This document shows, piece after piece, positions 35,900 through 44,209 of a DNA stretch of 64,000 nt. The notes below the pieces were generated by a model. That model searched no databases, was not told the DNA's origin, and saw nothing but the letters and a program-made list of their open reading frames with translations. Within the stretch, counting starts at the first letter, position 1. Every line of letters starts with the position of its first letter. Position numbers and translations under genes: made by a program. Origin of the DNA: CAWHQZ01 sp963831645 (GTDB lineage Bacteria; Pseudomonadota; Alphaproteobacteria; Rhizobiales; Aestuariivirgaceae); the NCBI GenBank assembly GCA_963831645.1, contig CAWHQZ010000023.1, positions 310,001 to 374,000 on the forward strand, given 5' to 3'.

Positions 35900-37804
35900 T
35901 CACCGTTTGGGCTCCGATTGGAGAGCCTGAAGCTCCTCATGCGCCTCGAGCCAACGACTTTCTGATTGCTCCAGTTCGATGATGAGCTTCGCGCGCAGTC
36001 TCGCGAAGTCTTGCGCCTTTTCAGGCTCGGTGGAAAAAAGCGTTCCATCGTGAAGGGCGCGGTCGAGCACCGCTATTTTCTTGCCGAGCGAGTTCATGGC
36101 TACGTCGATATCCGCGATCTTCTTGTGCACCGGCGCAATCCCGGCTCGGCAAGCCGCCGCAACGCGGCGTTGACTTTTTGCATTCCTCTTGGCGCCAACC
36201 TTGCTGACCGTTCTCTCAGCGTTGTCCGATCCCGTCGGAACGCGTTCAAGCACATATTCGTTGTAGTCATCGAGATCGCCTTCAAAGGGTCTCGCCGTTC
36301 CATCGGCGATGAGCAACAAGCGATCGGCGGTCGTTTCGATGAGATTTCGATCGTGGCTGATGAGAACGATGGCGCCGGGGTAACCATTGAGCGCTTGCAC
36401 AAGCGCGGCCCGGGAATCGATGTCGAGATGATTGGTCGGTTCGTCCAGGATCAACAAATGGGGGCCATGAAAGCCGGCCAGCGCAAACAGCAAGCGGGCC
36501 GTTTCGCCGCCCGACAGGGTATCGCACCTCGTGTCCGACAGGTCGGAACCGAAGCCATGGGCGCCAAGCCGGGCACGGCGCTGTGCTTCCGTCGCCGCCG
36601 GCATGAGCGAGCGAAAATAGTCATAAGGCGAGCGGTTTCCCTCGAGTTCATCCAGCTGGTGTTCGGCGCAGTACCCGGTGATCAGTTTCGCGTTGCGGCG
36701 CATCGCCCCGGCCATCGCCGGCAGCTGCCCGCCGAGCAGCTTCGCGAAGGTAGACTTGCCGTTTCCGTTGCGGCCTAGAAGCGCGATCCGATCATCAGGG
36801 TCGATCCTCAGGCAGACATTTCGCAAGACCGGCTGGGCAGGCTGGTAGCCCACCGCCACTCCATCAAAGCGGATGAGCGGCGGGCTGAGTGGTTTTTCAG
36901 GACCCGGAAAATTGAACGGCGGCACGCGGTCCTCGACCAGCTCCGCAATCCGCTCCATCCTGGCGATGGCCTTCAGCCTGCTTTGCGCTTGCCGTGCCTT
37001 TGATTGTTTGAAGCGGAAGCGGTCGACATACGCCTGCATATGCCGACGCTGATCTTCCTGTTTTTCTCGCAGTTTGCCGAGGCGGGAGCGTTTCTCTCGG
37101 CGTTGCTGCTCGAAACTGTCGAAGTCGCCGGAGTAGAGCTGCAGTTTGCCCTGATCGAGATGGAGAATCGAATCGACCGCATGATTCAGGAAATCGCGGT
37201 CGTGGCTTACGACAAGCAAGGTGTGCCGGTAGTTGCGGATGAAGGACTTGAGCCAGATCGTGCCCTCGAGGTCGAGATAGTTGGTTGGCTCGTCGAGCAG
37301 CAGGATGTCGGGGTCCGAGAACAGAACGGCGGCAAGGGCAACCCGCATTCTCCATCCGCCTGATAGCCTCGAGCACGGACCATCATGGGTGGCTTGTGCA
37401 AAGCCGAGGCCGGCCAGGATGGACGCTGCCCGTGCGGGTGCGGAGTGTGCCCCGATGTCTGCCAGGCGGGTATGAATTACGGCGATACGATGGGCGTCCG
37501 TGGCGCTTTCGAGCTCCGCGAGAAGATCGCTCCTCTGTCGGTCCGCCTGCAGCACAGTTGCGAGCAGACTGGTTTCTCCGCCAGGCGCTTCCTGGGCTAC
37601 CGAGCCAATTCGTGCATTGCGCGGCAGGCTGATGGAGCCTTGCTCCGGAGCCAGTTCCCCGGCGATCAGCCTCAGCAGCGTTGTCTTGCCGGATCCGTTG
37701 CGTCCGACGAGTCCCACCCGGTGGCGGGCAGGCACGGAAGCGGACGCCCCATCGATAATCAGGCGCCCCGCAAGCCGAAGCGACAGGTCCTTGATCGCAA
37801 TCAC
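35900..37804 (-). CDS. ABC-F family ATPase (Uup/EttA-like)
   Basis: Two ABC ATPase domains lie on one 634-residue chain with no membrane segments. The first has GRNGSGKTT and LSGGWRMR, the second GRNGNGKST and LSGGETARLL, each followed by DEPTN(Y/H)LD. The linker between them contains KQSKARQAQSRLKAIARME, typical of ABC-F proteins, which act on the ribosome. A coiled-coil C terminus (from about 570) resembles the DNA-binding end of Uup. It converges on the SDR gene with a seven-base gap. Confidence 0.9.
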   Translation of the reverse strand: MIAIKDLSLRLAGRLIIDGASASVPARHRVGLVGRNGSGKTTLLRLIAGELAPEQGSISLPRNARIGSVAQEAPGGETSLLATVLQADRQRSDLLAELESATDAHRIAVIHTRLADIGAHSAPARAASILAGLGFAQATHDGPCSRLSGGWRMRVALAAVLFSDPDILLLDEPTNYLDLEGTIWLKSFIRNYRHTLLVVSHDRDFLNHAVDSILHLDQGKLQLYSGDFDSFEQQRREKRSRLGKLREKQEDQRRHMQAYVDRFRFKQSKARQAQSRLKAIARMERIAELVEDRVPPFNFPGPEKPLSPPLIRFDGVAVGYQPAQPVLRNVCLRIDPDDRIALLGRNGNGKSTFAKLLGGQLPAMAGAMRRNAKLITGYCAEHQLDELEGNRSPYDYFRSLMPAATEAQRRARLGAHGFGSDLSDTRCDTLSGGETARLLFALAGFHGPHLLILDEPTNHLDIDSRAALVQALNGYPGAIVLISHDRNLIETTADRLLLIADGTARPFEGDLDDYNEYVLERVPTGSDNAERTVSKVGAKRNAKSQRRVAAACRAGIAPVHKKIADIDVAMNSLGKKIAVLDRALHDGTLFSTEPEKAQDFARLRAKLIIELEQSESRWLEAHEELQALQSEPKR

Positions 37805-37855
37805 GGGGTCCGTCTCTAGCCTGCCCGCGGACCTCTGTCATTACCTTCGAGCCCC

Positions 37856-37884
37856 TTGTACGGGAACTGGAATAGAGGTGTAGA
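37856..37884 (+). promoter_or_regulatory. Possible promoter for the amino acid ABC transporter
   Basis: TTGTAC at 37856-37861 and TGTAGA at 37879-37884 are separated by 17 bases and lie about 60 bases upstream of the substrate-binding protein ATG at 37941. This is a sequence match only. Confidence 0.3.
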
Positions 37885-37940
37885 CTGCCGCTACGGGCTG
37901 GGGATTTGCCGGTCCACTATGCAATCCACGGGAGGTTTCC

Positions 37941-38792
37941 TTGATGATGGGTATGAAGTCTCTTGGTCTGCTGGCGGGTATCGCCGCCGGCGCCCTTATG
38001 TCGACGAATGTTCCTGCGGCTGAAATGATCGGCAATTGCGAGCTGGTCGGACCCAAGGGCTCGGTACCCATCGCCAACCCGGCCAAGGCGGGTCAGATCA
38101 CGGTCGAGGTGTCCCTGCCGGCGCCGATCTGGTGGAACGGCGATACTCCGGAAGCCATAAAAGACGGCATGGAATACTGCATGGCCGCCGAGATCGCTCA
38201 TCGCGCCGGTTATGACAAGCTCGAGGTCGTGAATGTCGGCTGGGATCCCCTGGTTACCGGTCAAACATCGAATTTCGACTTCGCGCTCTCGCAGATCTCG
38301 ATCACCGATGCGCGCAAGAAGGTGGTCGAGTTCTCGATCCCATATTTCTATTCCGACATGGGCGTCCTGACGCGCGCTGAGAAGCCGGTTGACGAGAAGT
38401 CGATCAAAGAAGCGGTGGTGGGCGTGCAGCAGGCAACGACGGGTGCAGCTTTCGCCACGGAAAAGATCGGGCTGAAGAATTTGCAGGTCTATCCCGAGCA
38501 GGGAGACATGTTCACCGCATTGCGTGCCGGTCAGATCGATGCTGCCATTACCGATACCGCGATCACCCTTGCCGAGGAAGTGAACGGCGGCGGCAAAGTC
38601 GTGGTGGTCGGCCAATACAAGACCGGCGAAACCTACGGCGCCCTCTATCCCAAGGGCAATGCCAACAACGCAACAGTGGACAAGATACTTCAGGCGATGA
38701 TTGACGACGGCACGTTGTCGAAGCTCGCCGACAAATATCTGGCCGCGGTGTGGGGCAAGGATCCGGCCAAGGTCCCGTATTTCAATCCCTGA
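37941..38792 (+). CDS. Polar amino acid ABC transporter, periplasmic substrate-binding protein
   Basis: The 283-residue protein has a signal peptide (to about 27) and an SBP family 3 fold. Recognisable regions are the ligand-binding stretch GWDPLVTGQTSNFDFALSQ, ISITDARKKVVEFSIPYF, and VGVQQATTGAAF. This family binds polar or charged amino acids or opines; the ligand cannot be told from sequence. The permease and ATPase genes follow. A GGAGG ribosome-binding site lies just upstream. Confidence 0.88.
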   Translation: MMMGMKSLGLLAGIAAGALMSTNVPAAEMIGNCELVGPKGSVPIANPAKAGQITVEVSLPAPIWWNGDTPEAIKDGMEYCMAAEIAHRAGYDKLEVVNVGWDPLVTGQTSNFDFALSQISITDARKKVVEFSIPYFYSDMGVLTRAEKPVDEKSIKEAVVGVQQATTGAAFATEKIGLKNLQVYPEQGDMFTALRAGQIDAAITDTAITLAEEVNGGGKVVVVGQYKTGETYGALYPKGNANNATVDKILQAMIDDGTLSKLADKYLAAVWGKDPAKVPYFNP

Positions 38793-38905
38793 TCCGAAGG
38801 CTGGTACCGCCCCGGCGGGCATGCTTCTTGCCGCCAAAAGCCTGCCCCGACCCGATCGAGGGTGCGGGTACCTTGGCGTATTGGGTAAATGGCGCACGTG
38901 ATAGA

Positions 38906-40006
38906 GTGACCGAAGCGGCGCAGCACCATCCGCGTCCACATCAGGCCGACGGGCTTGCCGCGGCTGGTGCCCTGTTTTCTCTCCTCTGCATTGTTGCAGC
39001 GATTGGCGCGGTTCGGCTTGTGCGTGACGCGCTCAAGCATCTTGCTGTGTATTCGGCGGCCTGGGAGGTTGCCTTCGGCCTCATCATTGGCGCCGCCGCG
39101 CTGCTCCTCTATCCTTCCGGGAGAGCATTGATCTCCTCCCGCCGGGCCCGCGATGCGCTCATCAGACAGGACATCGTGGCGTCGCGCATTGCAACGGCCG
39201 AATCCCGGGAATTCGCCTACTTGACCTTTGGTTGGGGTGCCTTCGCGCTGATCGCCCTGGGTGGAATGTGCTTTGTGTTGACCAACGACGCCGCGGTCGG
39301 CAGGACGTTCTTTTTTCTGCCGTTGATGCAGGCCAAATGGGGTTTGGTCGTCAAGGCGTTCTGGAACAACCTCTATGTCTTCATGGTCGCCGAAGTCCTC
39401 GTCCTCATCTGGGGTCTGGTGGTGGCCATTGCACGATTGCTGCCGGGCCCGGCAGGGCGGCCGATCCGCGCTCTGGCCATCATCTATTGCGACGTCTTTC
39501 GCGGCCTGCCGACTGTCGTCGTGCTCTATCTGGTGGGGTTCGGGATTCCGCTGTCGGGAATCATCCCCGCCGAAATTCCCGGTTTCGGCAGAGTACCGCT
39601 TGTCTGGTATTGCATACTCGCCCTGACCCTGACCTATGGCGCCTACGTTGCGGAGGTCTATCGCTCCGGAATCGAGAGCATCCACTGGAGCCAGTTCGCG
39701 GCCGCGCGCTCTCTCGGGCTCTCGTATTTTCAGACGCTGCGCTATGTCATCATTCCGCAGGCAATCCGCCGTATCATCGCGCCGCTGCTCAACGATTTCA
39801 TCGGCCTGCAGAAGGACACCGCACTGGTGCAGGTAATCGGTGTGATCGACGCCTTCAACCAGTCGCGCATCATCGCTTCGAACGCCTTCAACCTGTCCGC
39901 CGTCACGATCGTCGCCATAATCTTCGTTGTCATCACCATTCCGCAGGCCCGCTTCGTCGACAGGCTGATCGAGCGCGACAATGCCCGCATGAAGGCAGGC
40001 AGCTGA
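38906..40006 (+). CDS. Amino acid ABC transporter permease with a long N-terminal membrane extension
   Basis: The C-terminal 200 residues are a HisM/GlnP-type permease, with the EAA-like loop SQFAAARSLGLSYFQTLRYVIIPQAIRRI. About 150 residues with three extra membrane segments precede it. This extension includes a cytoplasmic stretch SSRRARDALIRQD. The preferred start is the GTG at 38906 (366 residues); a TTG at 38873 is also possible, while the frame open from 38750 overlaps the preceding gene. The ATPase gene follows two bases later. Confidence 0.83.
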   Translation: MTEAAQHHPRPHQADGLAAAGALFSLLCIVAAIGAVRLVRDALKHLAVYSAAWEVAFGLIIGAAALLLYPSGRALISSRRARDALIRQDIVASRIATAESREFAYLTFGWGAFALIALGGMCFVLTNDAAVGRTFFFLPLMQAKWGLVVKAFWNNLYVFMVAEVLVLIWGLVVAIARLLPGPAGRPIRALAIIYCDVFRGLPTVVVLYLVGFGIPLSGIIPAEIPGFGRVPLVWYCILALTLTYGAYVAEVYRSGIESIHWSQFAAARSLGLSYFQTLRYVIIPQAIRRIIAPLLNDFIGLQKDTALVQVIGVIDAFNQSRIIASNAFNLSAVTIVAIIFVVITIPQARFVDRLIERDNARMKAGS

Positions 40007-40008
40007 AC

Positions 40009-40752
40009 ATGGCGTTTCTCGAAATCCGCGAGGTGCAAAAAACGTTCGGTCCACTGACGGTTCTGCGCGGCGCCAATCTCGATGTGAGCGAGCATCAGGT
40101 GGTGTGCCTCATCGGGCCCTCGGGCTGCGGCAAATCCACTCTGCTGCGCTGTATCAACGGGCTTGAAAAAATTCAGGGTGGCGAAATCAGGCTCGACAAT
40201 GACCGGGTATCGGGTCCGGGCGTCGACCTGGACAGATTGCGCCGGCAAGTCGGGATTGTATTTCAGAGCTTCAACCTGTTTCCGCACATGCGGGTGCTCG
40301 AGAATGTGACGCTTGCGCCGATCAAGGTCCTGGGCATCGAGCGTGGCGCGGCCGAAGCGAAGGCATTCAGCCTTCTCAAGCGCATTGGACTCGAGGACAA
40401 GGCGCTTGAGTATCCGGACCGGCTCTCGGGTGGTCAGCAGCAGCGGGTTGCCATCGTCCGCGCCCTTGCCATGGAGCCGAAACTGCTGCTGTTGGACGAA
40501 ATCACTTCGGCGCTCGATCCCGAACTTGTCTCGGAAGTACTCAACATCGTGCGCGGCCTGGCGACACAGGGCATGACCATGCTGCTCGCCACCCACGAAA
40601 TGGGCTTCGCGCGGGAGGTGGCTTCAAAGATCTGTTTTCTTTGCGATGGCGTCGTCCACGAGGAGGGGCCCCCGGAGCGACTTTTCAATGAGCCGCGCCG
40701 TGAGCGCACGCGGGCCTTCCTGAGGCGGATCATCGAAGCAGGACGGCTGTAG
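40009..40752 (+). CDS. Amino acid ABC transporter ATPase
   Basis: The 247-residue ATPase has Walker A GPSGCGKST at 36-44, a Q-loop VFQSFNLFPHM, signature LSGGQQQRV, Walker B LLLLDEITSALDPEL and the H-loop ATHEMGF. DEIT in place of DEPT is common in this transporter class. It belongs to the polar amino acid uptake family (GlnQ/HisP-like) and completes the three-gene importer. The start at 40009 is clear because the sequence upstream in this frame lies inside the permease. Confidence 0.93.
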   Translation: MAFLEIREVQKTFGPLTVLRGANLDVSEHQVVCLIGPSGCGKSTLLRCINGLEKIQGGEIRLDNDRVSGPGVDLDRLRRQVGIVFQSFNLFPHMRVLENVTLAPIKVLGIERGAAEAKAFSLLKRIGLEDKALEYPDRLSGGQQQRVAIVRALAMEPKLLLLDEITSALDPELVSEVLNIVRGLATQGMTMLLATHEMGFAREVASKICFLCDGVVHEEGPPERLFNEPRRERTRAFLRRIIEAGRL

Positions 40753-40898
40753 GGGATTGTGGCCGGCATCTGAAGCGTTGCTGGCGAACTCTGCGTATCA
40801 TGCCCGCAATTCTGCCGCAAACTGCTGGCGAATATCGCGCCATCGACATGGGGCTTTTGAAAGAGAAGCTTTCAATAGACCGATAAGGAGACAACGCG

Positions 40899-43164
40899 AT
40901 GAGGTTCCATTTGAACGCGGCACGCCTCGGCGCCGCGCTTTTGGCGCTGTCTATGCCCACTTTGCTTTGGTTGCCTCAGGCAGCGCTGGCGCAGGAAGAA
41001 CCGGCCGGCGCAGAAGCCGCCGTTTCCGAGGCGCAGGCGCTTCTCAGCGATGCCGGCAATCTGGGTGGACTCAGCGAGCGCGAAATCAAATCGCGTATCA
41101 AGTCGGCAAGGAAGCTCGCCAAGAGCGATGGCCTGCCCGAAGACCTGCGAAGCGCGCTTGATGGCTTCATCGCGGCAGCACGCCAGGAGTTGATCGCCAG
41201 GCAGTCCCAGGCCCAGCAACAGCCGGAACAGCCTGCCCGGAAACAGGCGCCGGCCGAGCAGGCGCAGCAACCTGAGCGGGAACAACAGCCAGAGAAAGCA
41301 GTCGAACCCGCCCCGGAGCAACCCGCAGTCGACGCTGCCGCCGTCGCATCGTCGCAGGAAATCCTGGCCAGGGCACGCAGTCTGGGAGCTCTTGCCGAGG
41401 AGGACATCAAGGCCGACGTCAAGACGGCCCGCCGGCTGGCCAAGACGGGAGGCTTGCCGGACGACATCCGCGGCGCCCTCGAGAACTACATTGGTACGGC
41501 TCGCCAGGAGCTGGTGACCCGGCAGGCACGCCAACAGGAGCAGCCGGCAGCGCCCGACTCGCAGCAGTCGGAAGCTCCGGCTGAAAAACCGGCCGATCAA
41601 GCAGGCCAGCCGGCTTCAGAGCAGGTCGATGATGCGGCGCAGGCCGAGGCACAAGCGATTCTGGATGGCGGCTCATCTTTGGCATCGATGTCGGAGGACG
41701 ATATCAAATCTCGCATCAAGGCTGCGCGCAAGTTGAGCAAGTCCGACGGCATAGCCGATGACACCAGGAACGTTCTGCAGGAATTCATCGACGTGGCGCG
41801 GCGCGAGCTGATTTCTCGCGAAGCTCAAGGGCAACAAACCGGTGAACAGCCGGCGCCCAAGCCGGGCACTACCGAGCAGCAGCCCCAGCAGACGGTGGAG
41901 GAGGCGCCGCCCGCCCCGACGCCGCCGCCATCCGAGGCGGAAAATCGAGCCGTCGAGAAGCCCGACGTTTCGCAGAAAGCTGAGGTCAAAGCAGCGGACT
42001 TTCTCGCCGACAAAACAGTCGTTGAGAGAATGAACGACGATGCGCTGAGGGAGCGCCTCGAGTTCCTATCGCGAACTTCTGGACGATGGACAATTGTCCC
42101 GCGAAACCGAGCGCAGCCTGCGCAACAAGCTCAAGGCGGAACGGGAAATTCTGCGCGCCCGTGTGGCCGCTCGGAAGCTTGCCGAGCAGCAGGCTGCGGC
42201 GGCGAATCAGGCCGGTGCCGGCGGCGCTGAGACGGCTTCCGGAACCACCTCGTCGAAGGGCTCCAAGGGCGCTGGCAAGTCGGAGCCCGAGATCAACTTC
42301 AACGGTCCGGTATCCATCGTCTATCTCGACCAGCGGGCGACGCGAGAGGAGACCAACTTCGTTGTCAAGGATCGCCGTCCGCTCAATGACCTCTCCGAGG
42401 TTGAGCTGAACCGCCGCATATTCATCTATCGCGATCTCGCCCGTGACGACCGGTATGACGAGCGGCAGCTTGCACGCCTCCGCGACGACCTGCGCGAAAG
42501 CCGCCGCGAGCTTCATCGCCGATATGGCCGAGACAAGGTCGCCCGCGGCCGCGAGCTGGAGCGTCGGCGCAAGAGGAATGAGCTCGATATCGACATCAAC
42601 ATCAATCTGGGAGTGGGCGCTTCCGCCCCCCCGCCGGTCATCTGGGCTGCGGAAGAGGACGATTGGGACATCGAGCAGCAGCTCATCGCCCGTCCGCGAA
42701 AGCGCATTGAGCGGACCTATCCGCGCGAAGTGCTGTTCGACGAGCCGGAGGTGGTTCTGACGAGGCCGGAGGTGCGCGACTCTCTCCCCAGTGTTGAACT
42801 CGACACGATCACATTCGGATTCAATGAGGCCTTTGTGAGAGAGGAAGAGGTCGCCGACCTCGATCGGGTCGGCAGCATCATGGAGCGCATCGTGACCGCC
42901 CACCCAGATGAGGTTTTTGTCATCGAAGGCCACACGGATGCCGTCGGATCCGATGCCTACAATCTCAAGCTCTCGAAGGCGCGTGCCGTGGCGATCAAGG
43001 AGGTGCTGCTCGAATTTTACAACATCGACGAGGGCAACATTACCACGGTAGGGCTTGGCGAACGCTATCTCAAGATTCCCACGCCCGACCCCGAGCAGGA
43101 GAATCGCCGCGGAACGATAAGGCGTGTCACGCCGCTGGTCGCCGGCTACGATTTGGAGGAATGA
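40899..43164 (+). pseudogene. OmpA-like protein with five helical repeats, broken by one frameshift
   Basis: Frame 1 (40899-42065) encodes a signal peptide and three complete copies of a roughly 60-residue charged helical repeat at residues 44-103, 151-210 and 249-308, plus the start of a fourth at about 365. The frame then changes. Dropping one C of the CC pair at 42065-42066 continues the fourth repeat (YRELLDDGQLSRETERSL) without a gap and gives about 754 residues. A fifth copy lies near 42388-42525, and the protein ends in an OmpA peptidoglycan-binding domain (IEGHTDAVGSDAYNLKLS). Gln/Pro/Glu-rich linkers separate the repeats. Likely an envelope protein anchored to the cell wall. Confidence 0.82.
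41028..42525 (+). repeat. Five-fold protein repeat in the OmpA-like gene
   Basis: Copies are at 41028-41207, 41349-41528, 41643-41822, about 41991-42172 (across the frameshift) and about 42388-42525. The shared pattern is a short acidic LSE(R/D)(E/D)I start, a helix with RIKxARKL, a turn with DGLP(E/D)D, and a second helix with ARxELIxRQ. The first three are most alike; the last two are more divergent and Arg-rich. Confidence 0.75.
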
Positions 43165-43276
43165 CGAGGCTGGGTAACTTTCCGACCGGCGGAGCGGAAC
43201 GTTTCACTGGTCGGTTCTGGCACGCTCTTGCACCGATCGAAGCCAATGGCTAACAAGCCGACGATCAGGAGCGGGC

Positions 43277-43699
43277 ATGCCCAAGCAGCGTACGCTTTCC
43301 ATCATCAAGCCGGACGCGACCGGCCGCAATCTGACGGGCGCGATCAACGCCAGGATCGAGGCTGCCGGCCTCAGGATCGTGGCCCAGAAGCGCACCCTGT
43401 GGAAAACAAAGGAAGCCCAGTCGTTCTACAAGGTCCATGCGGCTCGCCCGTTCTACCGGGACCTCGTGAAGTTCATGACGTCGGGCCCCATCGTGCTGCA
43501 GGTGCTCGAAGGGGAAGAAGCGGTAGCGAGGTACCGTGAAGTCATGGGCGCTACCAATCCCGCCGAAGCTCGGCCGGGCACGATTCGCAAAGAGTTTGCA
43601 GAATTGATCGAAGCCAATTCGGTACACGGCTCGGACAGCGTAGAGAATGCCGCGAAGGAGATCAGGTTCTGCTTCAAGGCGGGTGAAATAGTCGGCTGA
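43277..43699 (+). CDS. ndk: Nucleoside diphosphate kinase
   Basis: The 140-residue enzyme balances nucleoside triphosphate pools using a phosphohistidine intermediate. The active-site histidine is in the signature NSVHGSDS, and the N terminus RTLSIIKPDAT and GATNPAEARPGTIRK are typical. It lies 112 bases after the OmpA-like gene and 18 bases before the VUT gene on the same strand. Confidence 0.96.
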   Translation: MPKQRTLSIIKPDATGRNLTGAINARIEAAGLRIVAQKRTLWKTKEAQSFYKVHAARPFYRDLVKFMTSGPIVLQVLEGEEAVARYREVMGATNPAEARPGTIRKEFAELIEANSVHGSDSVENAAKEIRFCFKAGEIVG

Positions 43700-43717
43700 C
43701 ACCGACCGTTACTCTGG

Positions 43718-44197
43718 ATGCCGATGTGGGTTATTGCATACATCGCCGCCATCGTCGGCGTGAACTGGATGTTTCTGGCCTTGCCCGCGGTAGCGACGGC
43801 CTTCGGCGACATCTATTATGCCAACTTCGTGGTTGGCGCCGTTTTCGTGCTCCGCGACTACGCGCAGCGGGAGATCGGCCACTACGTTCTGCTGGCCACG
43901 CTGGTGGCCGGCGTTCTTACCTACTACATGGTCGATCCGGCCATTGCGACGGCGAGCGTCACAGCCTTCCTACTGTCGGAGGGGTTGGACTGGGCGGTCT
44001 ATTCCTTCACGCGACGCCCTCTTCAGGAGCGCATCCTGCTGTCGAGCCTTTTGGCGGCGCCGGTCGACACGTTCGCTTTCCAGTATCTCGCCGGGTACCT
44101 GACGCCCGCCGCTTTCGCCCTTGAGGTAGTGAGCAAGCTGGTCGGGGTCGCAGCGCTTTGGTGGTTTCTGAAGTCGCGGCAGACGCTGGTCGCCTGA
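43718..44197 (+). CDS. VUT-family membrane transporter (queuosine-precursor transporter-like)
   Basis: The 159-residue protein has about five membrane helices with the family patterns VLRDYAQREIGH and DTFAFQYLAGYL. The VUT family (COG1738) includes YhhQ, which imports queuosine precursors; this copy is shorter than YhhQ (about 220 residues), so the substrate is uncertain. It follows ndk closely and converges with the dehydrogenase gene 12 bases further on. Confidence 0.75.
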   Translation: MPMWVIAYIAAIVGVNWMFLALPAVATAFGDIYYANFVVGAVFVLRDYAQREIGHYVLLATLVAGVLTYYMVDPAIATASVTAFLLSEGLDWAVYSFTRRPLQERILLSSLLAAPVDTFAFQYLAGYLTPAAFALEVVSKLVGVAALWWFLKSRQTLVA

Positions 44198-44209
44198 CCG
44201 CACACTTCA

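Noticed and set aside
39232..40008. Long upstream extension of the ABC ATPase frame
   Set aside because: It lies inside the permease gene in another frame and adds no family-like sequence; the ATG at 40009 is the natural start.
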